Shown: positions 1 through 11,802 of the stretch, piece after piece | Numbering within the stretch: the stretch's first letter is position 1 | Layout of the letters: every line of letters starts with the position of its first letter | Assembly: GCF_048128805.1 (NCBI RefSeq) | Contig: NC_135997.1 | Location: 2,453,185 to 2,517,184, forward strand | Source of the DNA: Centroberyx gerrardi | Lineage: Eukaryota > Chordata > Actinopteri > Beryciformes > Berycidae | Length of the DNA stretch: 64,000 bases | Direction of reading: 5' to 3' | The notes under the pieces: generated by a model | Seen by the model: only the letters and a program-made list of their open reading frames with translations | What the model was told of the DNA's origin: nothing | The model's database searches: none | Program-made: the position numbers and the translations under genes

Positions 1-350
1 AACAACATAAATTAATGCAGTTGTTCATGTGCATTTAACATTAACTAACCTTTGTTAATGTTATTCATGCTTAATTCATGTTAATAAATGCATTAGTTAA
101 CATTATTAACAAAGGTTAGTTAATGTTAAATAACCAACCTTTGTTAATGTTATTATTCATGCTTCATTCATGTTAATAAATGCATTAGTTAACATTATTA
201 ACAAACATGTATAACAACATCAATTAATGCAGTTGTTTATGAGCATTTAACATTAATCTTTATTCATGTTGTAATTCATGTTTAATTCATGTTAATAAAT
301 GCATTAGCTAACATTAGTTAATGAACACTTAATGTAAAGTGTTACCGGAA
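1..350. repeat. TTAATG-rich MITE-like repeat
   Basis: Short blocks built from TTAACATTA, TTAATGCATTAG and TTCATGTTAATAAATG recur in both orientations, so the stretch is internally repeated and partly palindromic. It ends near 344 in GTAAAGTGTTACC, a terminus I know from a very common teleost MITE-like family. The left end lies outside the window. No coding capacity. Confidence 0.7.
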
Positions 351-389
351 CCTTTGAATTCCTATAGTAGCGCCCCTTTAAGTCTTTGA

Positions 390-604
390 GTGAAAGTAGT
401 GAGCGAAACCTTTCCTCCTCCCGGCCGGTCGGGTCCAGACTCCGCCCCGCCTAACGAGATCAGACCCGGCCCTCATAGATTCCATTACCCCACCGCTCTA
501 TTACATTACATCTCCATTTACGAACCTTAAGCAGCTCCGAGCACGGCTGGGGCTTCGACCTTGTCAAAGAGGAGAAACTCTGACCAGGGGGAGAGAGAGA
601 AAGA

Positions 605-640
<36 letters not shown>

Positions 641-1015
641 CAGAACTGTAGGGAGTGTGTTTGAGAAGATGGAGAGAGGTGGAGGACAGGCAGGCAGGGG
701 GAGAAAAGGGAAAATAGAAAATCGATAAGCCGGGGGAGCAGGAGGATGAAGATTGAAGGATGATGTGGATAGGATTTGGGGGTTGTGTGGGGGTGGGGGG
801 GGGTGGGGGGGTTCGGGCGCTGGCGGTGACGGCCATCGCTGAGAACGTATCGATGGAGGCGAGACGTGAGGCGGCGGGACGGGAGGGCAGATCCCCGAGG
901 CGACCCGAGCGTCTCCTGAGACTTCGGAGGGTCACGGCGGTCCGGGTTTACCGGCCGCTTGGACGGGCCGCGGTCCGTTTCTGTTATTGAGAGCCATCCG
1001 TCTCCCTCTGCCAAT
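390..1015. other. CpG-rich patch with (GA)n tract
   Basis: GC-rich DNA with many CpGs (roughly 820-990 is densest), split by a (GA)n microsatellite at about 590-640 and a G-run at about 790-815. Open frames exist on both strands, but none resembles a protein family I know. They are rich in Pro, Ser and Arg, as expected from composition alone. It could be a CpG island of an unannotated non-coding or 5' exon; the sequence does not prove it. Confidence 0.4.
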
Positions 1016-1109
1016 CTGATCATGTGTCTCGGGAAACAGCGGTCGCTGTCCCGCAGCTGTGACACTCCGTCCGCCTCATAGTCCACGACAAACAGGAAGA
1101 CAATCACTT

Positions 1110-2159
1110 TGGCTTCATTTCAAGGTGATAGTCTGCTACAGAGACAACAAGTTGTCCGGTGTTCTTGGTTATTGTGGTGAGATGGACGCTACTATAGATG
1201 ATACTAGTAGACAGATGTACGGATAAGTACGGATTGGTGGATTGCTATGTATATTATTTCACAAACAGTCAATTGTCCAACTCACAAAGCTGCAGACTCT
1301 GTAACAGTTTATGTTTGTTTATTTGTATTCTGGGTCTGATTTTCTGAGAAAATAGCGACTTGGAAGTTCCGAGTTGTCGGATTTTCCCACCAGCACATGA
1401 ACGCAACATGAGTTACAGCTAAAACAATAATCGTCTAATGGCAGAAATCCCAGATCCGGATCACCACCAAAATCTGATCAACTGATCCTTGGGCCGAGGG
1501 CGATCTGTCCACCAATCTGTCCACCAAATCCACTGATAACTAACAGACGGGTGAAAACAACCTCTTCCTGGTGACTATGGGCAATTTAGAGTCTCCAATC
1601 CACCTGATCTGAGGCACTGTGGGAGGAAACAGAGCAGAACACACAAACTCCACGTGGAAAGGGCCGCAGGTCGGGAATCGAACCTGCTGCGAGGCGACAG
1701 TGTGACTGCTGATCCACCGAGCCGACCCCCAAAGAGCCGTAGCAAATGGGAAGATTTTAATGGCAAATAACCCACTTCCACTGCAGCCATTTTGGAAGCA
1801 AAATAAGTCACATGGACCCCTTTGGATAAAGAACAGAGGGCAAATTTATAAATTATTCTCCATTTGTCAGAATGAGTGATCGTGAATCAGAGGCATCCAT
1901 CGGTGATGGTGATGCATTTCCCCTCCCTCGGTCCACACAGTGATTATAACTCTCATCTGGCACTCATATTACATCACAATAAAGCTTGCCAGCGCTTAGG
2001 GCATGCATTACTTTCCAACTAATGTACCCACCCAGCCCAGATATGCTATCACCATGCCCTAATGTTGCCTGTTGGTCCATAATATGGCCATTATTTGCCA
2101 GAATACTGATGTTCTCTCATCATGTTGGGTAATAGGCTGAGGAATGTGCGGGCACACAT

Positions 2160-2200
<41 letters not shown>

Positions 2201-2880
2201 AATGTTCACTTACAGATACACATGGATGCACAAACTCCTTTTCTCTCTCTCCTTCTCTGTTTCTCTGTCTCTCTCTGTCTATCTCTCTCTCTCTCTGTCT
2301 GTCTCTCTCTCTCTCTCTCTGTCTGTCTCTCTCTCTCTATTTGCAAGCCGTCTTACACAAGAGGACCTAATGAATATTTCCCTTTGAGTGAGAGAGTGTA
2401 AAACAAACACAAGCCCAGCTCTCCTTCCCCCTAGCCTGGTTCCTTGGGGGGGGGGGGGTGAGAAGCATGAAAAAGCTGAGAGACAGAAGAGCACATACAG
2501 TATTTGGCATCCGCAGTGCCTCCTCTCACCAAATCCTCCTTCAATCCCCTGATCATCTCTCCCAACATGGCAAGCGCTGATGGCAGGAACCAGGGATGAG
2601 GCTGGAGAGAGCGACGCCGCTGCAGGATCCTCCCGTCGCCCAGACCGAGCTCCCAGCCGCTCTGGAGCTGGCTCTCCCCGAATGATGTGAAGGGAACACC
2701 ACGTCTTAAAATGTAAATAACGAGGTTTGTGCACAAATAGTGAGAGAAATCTGCTTAAATTGCATCTGGTAATTACGACCAGACGTAAATTACGTCTGGT
2801 CATTGTCATTTACAAGTGAGAACCTTTCAGTCTAATAAAACCTCAGCCTAACCTTAACCAAACTGTTTTAGTTGCCTAAA
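1110..2880. other. Intergenic, no gene seen; microsatellites
   Basis: No recognisable gene. A (CA)n tract lies at about 2155-2196 and a (CT)n/(CTGT)n tract at about 2236-2340. The frames of 60-176 codons here run through these tracts and are composition artefacts. From about 2884 a common fish dispersed repeat begins (AAAGCTGCAATAAGCAAC) and continues to around 3400 without a clear second end. Confidence 0.6.
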
Positions 2881-3639
2881 CTTAAAGCTGCAATAAGCAA
2901 CATTTTCTGACCACTAGAGGGTGAGAAAAACAGCAACACATTTGTAAATAAACTCACAAAATAGCCACTTCTCTCTCCATCCCTTCCTGTCCCCCCCCCC
3001 CAAAAAAAAAATTATACACCCACTGCATTACGGAGGCCAGCCAAGGACAAACATTGCAAAGCACCATGCATAAAGGCTAACAGCTAAGCTAACCGTACCT
3101 ACGGAGAAGTGTCACCGGTTACCAGTCTCACTTTGACAGATCTTTCTCCTGCTGAAGGTTACATGTCCCACAATGTCAAGTGAAGAGGCAGGTAGCAAGT
3201 TTACTAGTTTAACAAGTTTACTAGTTTAACAAGTTTACTCGCTTTATCGATTCCGCCATTGTGCGAAAATGTTCGGGAATGGGTTAGGGAGGGGGGAGAC
3301 AAGCCGAGGGAGGAGACAAGCTAGTTAAACAAAACTTGTAAAGGTTCTGGAGTGGAATTTGACAACAAGCTTTAGAAAAGAGGAGAAAACAGCAACACAG
3401 CTGCTGCTGTGTGGATATTGGTTTATATCATTATGTCTCAATGAAATCTCCACATAGCACACATTAGGTTCAGGGTTGGTTGGAAGGTCTGATATGGTTT
3501 ACTGCAGGTTTAACCATTAGCTAACCTTCATGAGTCCAATTCCTGCTGTTGTCACATAATCCTTTCAGGGTGGAGGAATGTAATCTTCACATAATTCTCA
3601 TAACGCGTTAACACATAATCTGCGTTTCAGAGTTCGTGC

Positions 3640-3990
3640 TCATTTCATGACATTTTATGAGACTGTGTTGCGCTCTGCTGCCCCAGCACCGCCTCCCCCG
3701 GCTCCCCGGCCCGCAGGGTGGCGAGCGGGGCGAGTGCAGCAGGCCGCCCCGCGGCCCGGCCGGTTTATCGGCTCTGATCAAAGGGGCTCTGGCAGGGAGA
3801 TTACCCAGAGAGGGAGCGCTGCGGTCTGGGTTTCCGCCGGGCACAGATGGCACACAGCGAGGCTGGAGGCCCGGGGCAGAGAGCAGAGCGGGGAAATCAG
3901 AGGGACGTGGGCACAGTGCTGGGGGAGTCGGGGGAGCGGAGCCCCCAGCCGCCCGGAGCCAGCCCAAATGGAGGCAATCTCACGGCCCCT
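3640..3990. other. GC/CpG-rich patch
   Basis: A compact, very GC-rich block with CpG clusters. It is open on several frames of both strands (up to 137 codons), but the translations are Pro/Gly/Arg-rich and match nothing I recognise. No convincing splice sites define an exon. A CpG island or a hidden non-coding exon are possible explanations. Confidence 0.4.
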
Positions 3991-4708
3991 CGAGGGAACG
4001 GCTTGCAAATGTACCCATCCCCTTCCTCCTCCACGCCTCCTTCTCCTCCATCTGATGTAGGCTATGAATGAAGCGAGAGAGAGAGGGGGAGAGAGAGGAG
4101 GAAGGGAATGGAAAGGGGGGGGAGGAGACAGATGATATGGTGGAGGAGAGGCAGGCAATCTTTGTGTGTCCTTTGAAGCTTGTCTTATGGCTTTTCTCTG
4201 TCAGGTCTCTCTCCAGGGAACGCACAGGGAATCTGGCTCTGGAGGGCATCTGTATTCTCACAATCCGAAGCTGAATTCTAGCATGCAGCGAGAAAAACTC
4301 TGTCCATAAAGCAAGCAGCTCAGTAGCAAAATCACCTACGGCATTCGCACCTTCGTCTCAGCGCAGAGACTGACGTGCTAACTACGCCACACAAGACACA
4401 CTAACTAGTATTTTAAAGCAAAGCTACATGTCTTTGTGCCTGATTTTCCATTCTTCTTTTTTTCTGCAGAGGTCTCCAGCCAAAAGCCTATCTTTAGCCT
4501 GCTGTGTGATTGTGGCAGCGCTCTGTAGGCCTTGTTCAGTCCCCTAGTGCAGAACTAATGTGCTTCAGATCAATAGTAGCTCAGAGGCAGAGCTCAGATG
4601 GAGTCTGCAGAACAGCAGCAGCAACATGGCCACTACACCCTCCAAGTCCTCCTGCTCCTCCTTCCTCTCACCGGCGGACACCAGTGGAGGCTCTAAACTC
4701 CCCGTGCT

Positions 4709-5204
4709 TAAAGTGATGATGAACTCTGGTAGTACCTTGGGTTGTGTATCTTCCTCCATGATAAAACCCCCAAAATCAATGATTCTGTTATCTGTTGCTC
4801 GGGTAGATCGGAGAATTGTGTTTTTTTTCTCTCTCCATTCACTGCCATTGTATGGAGGAACAGTCTGAAAATCACTCTTCTAGCATATAAAGGAACGCCG
4901 ACAAAGCAGATTCTGACAATATATAAAAAAAACTAGTCATGCTGCTGAATTGTTTTTAAGTGAATCGGTTTCTTTATGTTTATTAAACCTTTTAGTTTGA
5001 ACAAGTGTAACACTGAAATCCAGTCGGTGGAAACTTAAAATGGAAAATAATACATTTATCAATAATTGTAAATAGGTGAAAAAAGGTGGGAGACAGAACT
5101 CTGACAAAGCAGATTCTGCCAATATATAAAAAAATGAGTCTTTTTTTTGCCTATTTACAATTATTGGTAAAAATATTATTTTCTTTATTCCATTGGCATA
5201 ACTT
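4709..5204. repeat. Dispersed repeat, copy 1 (second copy near 16.6 kb)
   Basis: Starting at TGAACTCTGGTAGTACCTTG this sequence matches a second copy beginning near 16,588 almost base for base over several hundred bases. A third, shorter piece is present in reverse near 48.99-49.11 kb. The part around 4930-5130 is internally palindromic: CATGCTGCTGAATTG and CAAAGCAGATTCTG motifs recur. A non-autonomous mobile element is the best reading. Confidence 0.65.
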
Positions 5205-5375
5205 TATCTGTGCTGCATGACTGACATACTCATTTTTTGTTCTTGTAAGCAACTTTTATGTCCAGTTTGTCCTCCATGCTGCCCTCTTAGCCGGGTCTTT
5301 CTTGCAAAAGAGATTTTTTTTAAATCAATGAGACTTACCTAATTAAATAAAGGTTAAATAAATAAAATAAAAACA
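5205..5375 (+). mobile_element. 3' tail of a non-LTR retroposon
   Basis: The stretch ends in GACTTACCTAATTAAATAAAGGTTAAATAAA-type sequence, the widespread 3' tail of fish LINE/SINE elements that finish in TTAAATAA repeats. No ORF remains, so it is a 5'-truncated copy. Confidence 0.55.
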
Positions 5376-5529
5376 TGAATCACAGCTGCAGAGACGAAAA
5401 CACTCTGGGAAAAGGTGTACTTTTGATTCGTGTTTTTAGTTTTCATGGTGACATTTTTTTTTTTTTGTCAAACCACACATTCCACATTGATTGACTCTTT
5501 TTTTTTCTTCTTTCAATTTCTGTGAGGCA

Positions 5530-6700
5530 ATTCATGTATGGTATTCTTCAAGCTCGGCCATGTCTAAATAGCCTTATCTGAGTCTGCCTGGTGCCTTCTG
5601 TACAGCGTGTCAGAGACGATTGTTTTCGGAGGACATCACAGGCAGATAGACAGATACTGCCGCATGCAGACTCCTTGTCAATTCTCGAAGCAGCGGCGTG
5701 TGCGCTCACTCTGTGTTATCAGGCAGGAGATTGATTTCTGTGTCCATCTTGTTTGCCCTTCCCTTTGTGTTTCAAAGCTCAATTTAGAAGGCCTATGATG
5801 TATTGACGTGCGCACCGTGAATTACCCTGCTAAAAGATGCAAGCGCACAAAACATCTCGTTGAAATGGATAGGTTCTGTCCTTCCATTTGTGCCGGCGGC
5901 TTGTTGCCGTTCAGGGCACGTCCTTGCTGTGAGGCGGCGTGCGGCGGCGGAGAGACGGGGCAAAATGTTTGGCAGCGATACGTCGGACTGAAACAGCTCT
6001 AACTGGATCAAGTCACACCAAAGTAGGATGTCAGTGGTGACTAATTTGAAGAAAGTATTTGCCGCGTGGCGAATTTTACACGGTATGATTAGGGATCTGT
6101 TTTCCTCCCTATTTGCCTCGCAAACACATACATCACTGCACAACACAATAGACGCACAAACACCATCACTCTGTACAGCACCAACCCCCTCCTCCCCCCC
6201 TCACCACACACACACACACACACACACACACTCTCTCTCTCTGGCTCTTCATCTGCTCTCCCTCCATAAACCTGGGCCTTTACTTCATTACCTCACCAGG
6301 CTGTTTGTCGGCCGGCATGCTGCACATCCAATTAAGAAACTTGCTTAATTAAAAAGAGGCAATAAGCCTGTAATGGTGACAAAAAAAGCAGTTAGTCAGT
6401 GCGGAAACCAATAATGACCTTATGAAATATTTATGCGTTGATGGGAAGAGTAAACATAACAGACGGTCCTCCGCACGCTGCACACCTCCACCGCAGAACC
6501 GGCAAAACTTACCCAGCTGCCGTTGTTGTTTGGTCATGAGGACAAATGAGATAGTTAGTGGCTGTAATAGATGTGGCTGTAAAAGCCTCCATGACCGTAT
6601 CAGCTGCTCTCTCACCCAGCGAGAGGCGAGCAGAGTATCAGCACTAAAGGCCTTGAGGAGCGGAGGAACGTCTCCAGAATACAGAGGAGCGCTCAGCTAA
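5530..6700. other. Mostly unique DNA, CNE-like (two blocks)
   Basis: Apart from a (CA)n(CT)n tract at about 6208-6243, this stretch holds no repeats I recognise. It has AT-rich homeodomain-type motifs (TTAATTAA, CAATTAAG, CCAATAATGACC) in balanced sequence, especially at 6300-6700. That texture is typical of conserved non-coding enhancers in fish. This is a judgement by eye; conservation was not tested. Confidence 0.35.
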
Positions 6701-6881
6701 ATGCCAGCGAGCTGCAGTCATTTATCTCTCCATAATATTTCATGACTGTTATTATGCTCATCCAGTCACGGTAATGTAGAAAGTAGAGAGTTCAGCCGTG
6801 TTAGATACCTCTAATCTTGTAAAGTGTTGAGTTAGACTGAACTTGTTGCATCCAGCTGTTGGTTTTTATGTGGGTGAAGAG

Positions 6882-7292
6882 TAGGGCTGGGTATCGGTAC
6901 TCGATACCTTTAAGGTATCGACCGAAATAACCCAGTACCAAGTAGTATCGAAACTTCTCCAGTCAAACGATACCTGCATTCGATACTTTTTGTACACAGA
7001 TCTAGAAAAAAATGACTATTTGTATGGTTTTGCTCGCAGCCAATCACCACAAGCGTTCTTCGATTTAATGCGACGTGTGATTGGCCCACTACTGCAGCAG
7101 CTACAACCCATACAGTCTGTGGTGAAGTCGAGTGCGGTGTATGTGACGGAGTTGGCAGTTCAGCGTGCCGAGATGCCACCAAAACGTTAAAAAAAAAGGT
7201 ATCGAATGAAATACTCTATTGGTATCGGTATCACTTTAAGGGTACTGGTATTGGTACTGGTATCGTAATTTTTTAAACGATACCCAGCCCTA
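6882..7292. mobile_element. hAT-type MITE, 8-bp TSD GTGAAGAG
   Basis: The 15-bp terminal inverted repeats are perfect: TAGGGCTGGGTATCG at the left end and its reverse complement at the right end. The 8 bp GTGAAGAG stands on both sides (6874-6881 and 7293-7300), which is the hAT signature. The interior repeats GGTATCG motifs. The 13.8-kb paralogue of the host repeat lacks this insertion and keeps a GTGGAGAG-like target, so the empty site is visible inside the window. The 66-codon frame inside is spurious. Confidence 0.92.
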
Positions 7293-7494
7293 GTGAAGAG
7301 AGCGACAGCGATGGTAAGAGCGAGAGAGAGAGTTTCTCCAGTCAAGAAAAGAGAGTCGCCCCTTATTCAAAACCCAACCAGGCTTGCAGCTGCATTGCAT
7401 TCTGGTCTATTTCCTGCTCCTGTGGGTGGAGAAATTGGTCTCTCTGTCTCTTCCACAATGGATTCCTCCCTGTATGGTTGTTGAACGTCGGTGC

Positions 7495-8226
7495 CACAGA
7501 AGTAGGATGGATAGAACGGTCCTTCCACTGTTTCCCATGGTAATTTGGTTAGTACACCATGAAATGACGACTATGGGATTTTAAGGGTTAGTTGCTATGG
7601 TGACAACACAAGTCTGGACATTAAGGCTGTAAAGTCTGTCACACTGCTTGAGAACTGTGCAGACGAGTCTGTTAGCCAACTGTCAAAACGCAACTGACAG
7701 CTAACATTAGCGACGAGGCTAACGTAGCTTTATCAAAGCTCTCTCTAGCTCTTCTAGTCAACATTAGCATGTTAGCAAACCTAGCTGGTCAACATCATCA
7801 ACTTCACTTAAAATAGCCCCTCAAATGCTAGAAAATAAGATAGCTTAGCCTACCTTTAGTGGAGACGAAAGGTTAGCATTCGTTAACTTCAAAGATTGAA
7901 CAGACATTGGCAGAAACAGATTAACTCAACTATAACGACTTCCACTAGCCTAATTGTACAGATGCCAAAACTTTTGACCAATTTAAAAAGACAGCAGCAA
8001 CTGGTGAAAGAGCTCCACCTAGTGGAGGCAGAGAGACTTCATTCAGCTGTAAAGTCAGTTTCCACTGCTTTGGTTCTTGCTGCAAAACCTCTCACCTCAG
8101 TGACTTGCTGTAAGTCTGTTTATACAGAAGCTAGCCCAACGGTTCACATAAACATGGCCGCTACGCCGACTGTCCAGGAACGTTGATTTGAATGGGAAAG
8201 ACCGTTCTATCCATTCAAGTTCTGTG
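7495..8226. mobile_element. hAT-like non-autonomous element, copy 1
   Basis: The ends are inverted copies of CACAGAACTTGAATGGATAGAACGG (left end with two changes). The flanks GTCGGTGC and GTGGGTGC form an 8-bp target duplication with one mismatch. A second copy of the same family lies reversed at 31,430-32,553. The host repeat at 14.0 kb reads straight across the insertion point (CTCGGTGCAAAATGGCGG), confirming both boundaries. No transposase frame is present. Confidence 0.88.
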
Positions 8227-8539
8227 GTGGGTGCAAAATGGCGGCTCTAGAAAGAAGCCCTCGCTCTTTGATTCTGAGGGACTGACACCAAAACCTGATG
8301 TTTACCATTGATGTTTTAGATCCTGAAACATTTTCTGATATTAAACTCCATTGTAGCGGCTGGAAATATCTCGACTTGACATCACGTTGTCTATGTTTGG
8401 CCTGTTATCCGCAGGAAGAAGAAAAATACACCAACAAACAACAAAATAGACCCAAAAATACAAGCTACATCGCCAATACCTGTGTTTTTTACAGTGTTGA
8501 AGTATCTCTGGGTGGATTTTCCCTTTAAGGAGAGCCATC

Positions 8540-8985
8540 ACAACTTGGGAGAACGCCATAACTTTTGGCATGTCCAATGTGCGATATAAATACCGCTGGC
8601 CCGGCCTGCAAATGCATGTAAATACCTTCATGAATGCTAATAGCGCATTTACAATACAAAGCAGCGAGCACGAGAAGGTGAGGGAGCCTGAACATTGTGC
8701 GTTTGCTCCATAACAGATGGTTACACCGGGTTGTAAATTTCCCACGCAAGGCCAACAACTGCGGCGCTCCGACCAGCTGCACAGGAGAACGCAGAGAGAG
8801 GAAGATGGAGGAGGAGGAGGAGGAAAAAGTCAAGGATGAGCGTGCCGCTTTTCCCATCCCATTACCGCTCAGCTGAGACCGCGCTGTGATTGGTGGGTTT
8901 GGAGTTCGGCGTGAAGCGATAATCAATGTCTTACAGTATAGGGAGGACTGTTTCTAAAGAATTGGTTGGAGCGGGGGTCAGGGAT
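8540..8985. other. Unique intergenic DNA
   Basis: No gene recognised. A short (GGA)n tract lies at about 8806-8826. The two overlapping minus-strand frames of about 130 codons have no recognisable domain, and their start codons lie in poor context. The rest is repeat-free and could be regulatory. Confidence 0.35.
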
Positions 8986-8989
8986 AGTG

Positions 8990-9022
<33 letters not shown>
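8990..9022. repeat. (TG)n microsatellite
   Basis: Uninterrupted TG dinucleotides. A short (TA)n tract follows at about 9421-9443. Confidence 0.9.
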
Positions 9023-9023
<1 letters not shown>

Positions 9024-9478
9024 CCATGAAACAGCCGCAATTACACACAAAGGTCAAACTATCACGTATTAGAAACACGGCACAATTTCTTTATTTGTAA
9101 GTTGAGGCCTTGAAGTTGGTGTTGAATGTAAGTACAGCAGTCACAGTTTCTCCAGTCATGATTACATCCTGACATGAAAGGGGAAAAAAAAATTGTTATT
9201 TTCTATGAAAGGAACACACAGTTCAGTCACACAACACGCTGTTTCTTATTTGGTTGGAGGCCGGAGCGCTGCATCAAAACTGCATCAGGACTTCTGCAGC
9301 ACAGCGACTTTATTGTGTTTCACCGATTCTGAGTTGATTCAATGAACTGAAATGAGATGAGACACGTTTTATTCCCGGAGGACGCGACAAAAGCTCTCCA
9401 GAGTGGATTCATGGTATGTATGTATATATATATATATATATATCTCTTCTTTTCACTTTACTCAGTAACACGTTACAG

Positions 9479-9892
9479 CAGAGGTGTGAGCAAGTCAACT
9501 TTGCTCGAGTCCCAAGTCAGTCTCAAGTCTTGAGGCACAAGTCTGAATGTAGATTACCAAGTCGAGTCCAAGTCATTAATATCAAGTCTCAAGTCTAAAT
9601 GTAGAACAGTAAGTCAAGTCAGAGCAAATCAATAGTCCAGTATCAATTTAATATCTTAAAGAAAACTAAATATCTAGGACTGAAGATGTGAATGAAGAGA
9701 GGATGCATGAAGAGAAGACTTGAGACTTGACTTGGGTTCTGGTGACTTGGGACTCGACATTGACTTGTACTATTATGACTTGAAAAGGTTTCTTGATTTG
9801 TTCTGACTTTACTTGCTGTTCTACATTTAGACTTGAGACTTGACATCAATGACTTGGGACTCAAAGTCAAAGTTGACTTGGTCACACCTCTG
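9479..9892. mobile_element. MITE with AAGTC/GACTT-rich interior
   Basis: The ends CAGAGGTGTG and CACACCTCTG are perfect inverted 10-mers. The interior is built of AAGTC / GACTTGAGACTTGA units, in one orientation in the left half and inverted in the right. A relative lies in a stra6 intron from 28,461. No clear target duplication was found. It is inserted into another repeat whose remains (AGTAACACGTTAC to CCAACACTG) flank it. Confidence 0.75.
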
Positions 9893-10039
9893 GTAATTAG
9901 TAATGTGATTTCTTTTTAGTAAAGAGCGAATTATTACGTTTTCTGAGTAACTTGCCCAACACTGTTCACGGTAAACGGAAAATTTCACACATAATTCATT
10001 TCTGTTCCAGTGGTGATACAGAGTCTTTACTCCTCTAAC

Positions 10040-10340
10040 TTCTTGCACCACAAACAGCAGATTCCACGCGGCGTCCTCGGCGCTCCGCGGCCTGCAGTCG
10101 TTCTCTGTGAACGCGGGACGATGCGGCGTTAATGGGTGTGTGAGTGCAGCTTTAATTTCCCCTGTGCCGGTCCTCCTGACCCGCCGTGTGTTGGACAGCG
10201 CTTCCACAGCTCAGCAGAGAAAAACGGCCTTATTAGCCCAGTTCATTAAAATCATTAATAGTCATGAAATGAGAGGCACCAGAGTCCAAAAGGCTTAATG
10301 CTCCATCCATATTAATTAGACATCCGCAAATCTGAAGTGA
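10040..10340. other. CNE-like block
   Basis: Repeat-free DNA with several homeobox-type cores (CATTAATAGTCATGAAATG, TATTAATTAGACATC, AGCTTTAATTTCC), bordered by microsatellite DNA. Its texture suggests an enhancer. No conservation test was possible. Confidence 0.35.
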
Positions 10341-10384
10341 GGGAAACCAAGGGCTGCAGCTCCCAGCCACGGCCACGCACAAAC

Positions 10385-11388
10385 ACGCACAAACACACAC
10401 ACACACACACACACATTTTAGCAACCTGCTCACTGTGGCATAACCCCGCCACCCTCCCCCTCTCCTTACTGTCACCGCTCCCCCCCCCCCCTCCCCGTTA
10501 CTGCTCCCGATTAAATTCCGTTTTAATTAAAATTGATCACATTAAGAAACTGATGTGGTTAATTAACTGGACTCTGGTGGAGTGCCTTCCTCTCCGTCTG
10601 ACGGCTGCATTGTAAAACACTTCCCGTCGGGGGGGAGAGGGGGCGGCCTCTGCATGTAATACCACCACCCCCCACCCGACCAACCCCCCCCCCCACACAC
10701 ACACACACACACACCACCACCCTCCTTCCCTCATCGCTCCACACACTCTTCATTTCTCTTCAAATCGGCATAAAAATTTTCACTCTTACTACAACGCTTC
10801 CCTGCCTCCACCTCTCCTTCTTCCTCTTTTATTTTTCCCTTTCACCTTTGCCCCCCCTCCCTCTTCCCTTCCTCTCTTTTCTTTCCCTCCTTCCCTTTCT
10901 TTCTTTTCTTCTTCTTCTGTCAGTTCTTCCGTTTTCCCCGCCTCCCTCCCTGTCTTCGCGGCGGCGCGGCGCTCCTCCTCGCAGTAGAAGTTATGGTTTG
11001 TGGCTGGTGAGCTGACAGCGCTACAGCGGAGGGCGAGATAAGGCTGTGACCTCTCTGGCCGGAGAGGATGAGATGAATACATTACTCCCTCTGTGATGGA
11101 GGCTGGGGGGGGGGGGGGGGGGGGAGGAGGGGGGTTGTCCCTGGGCACCCGGCCCCCAGCTAAACCTGCTGTATCTGTAACAAGGGCTTCAGACAGCGGC
11201 GATGGGGGTGGAGGAGGTGGGGGTGGTGGTGGAGGGGAAGGGGGGGTAGGTGGAGGTGGAGGAGGGGGGGGGGGGGGGGGCGTATATATATCCTCTCTTC
11301 TTTTTTCCCCAAGGCCTGATATTGGATGATGTCCCAAAATCAAGGCCTCCTGCCACGGGGCCGCGATCCATCACCTCCAATAGATGTA

Positions 11389-11427
<39 letters not shown>

Positions 11428-11478
11428 AAGAGAGAGTGAGAGTGTCTGGGTGTATGTGTGCGCATGCGTGCATACATG

Positions 11479-11523
<45 letters not shown>

Positions 11524-11530
11524 CAGGCCT
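10385..11530. repeat. Microsatellites and G-runs
   Basis: (CA)n at about 10,393-10,415 and 10,694-10,713. C-runs at about 10,480 and 10,685. A CT/TTCC-rich pyrimidine tract at 10,795-10,950. G-runs and GGT/GGA repeats at 11,104-11,281. (TG)n at 11,397-11,424 and 11,482-11,520. The frames of up to 184 codons here are low-complexity artefacts. Confidence 0.8.
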
Positions 11531-11802
11531 GTTACAGGAGAACACCAGTGTCATTTAGAGTTAAAGCCCGTTTACTTTTGTCTACTTCTAGTTTACATTT
11601 CCCCTAATTATTTTGCAAAGCGTGCTGTATATGATTAGATTTTTTAACGTTTACTCGTTTTGTCGTTGATTTTAACATACAAACTCAACCATGGGCAAGA
11701 ATGAATGACGGAGGAAAACGAACACTGATAGAGAAACAGAGAAGAAGCTGGAGAAACTTAAAAAAGACACCGGTATTCTCCTTTAAGTGCTCATGTGAAC
11801 AT

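Larger units (their letters stand above)
6835..8524. mobile_element. TTAA-type element copy A, broken by two insertions
   Basis: The host repeat ends at 8524 in GGGTGGATTTTCCCT followed by TTAA. Related copies lie at about 13,620-14,207 and at 49,846-50,172 (reverse). The text CTGTGGGTGGAGAAATTGGT, GGCGGCTCTAGAAAGAAGCC and CTCGCTCTTTGATTCTGAGG is shared with the 13.6-kb copy. Two other elements interrupt this copy, at 6882-7292 and 7495-8226. The left side is truncated near 6835. TTAA flanks suggest a piggyBac-like MITE; no transposase remains. Confidence 0.75.

Noticed and set aside
460..1107. 215-codon minus-strand frame in the CpG-rich patch
   Set aside because: Ser/Leu and Pro/His low complexity from (GA)n and G-run DNA; no recognisable family. 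Kept only as a possible CpG island.
2279..2809. 176-codon minus-strand frame
   Set aside because: Its end is (CT)n microsatellite and no domain or splice context supports it.
3608..4158. Frames of 119-137 codons on both strands
   Set aside because: Overlapping on both strands with Pro/Arg/Gly composition, as GC-rich DNA gives; no domain, no splice logic.
9479..9892. 8-bp target duplication around the GACTTG-rich MITE
   Set aside because: CGTTACAG and GTAATTAG do not match, so the element class is left open.
10789..11343. 184-codon minus-strand frame
   Set aside because: Pro- and Lys/Glu-rich translation of G-runs and pyrimidine tracts; not a protein.
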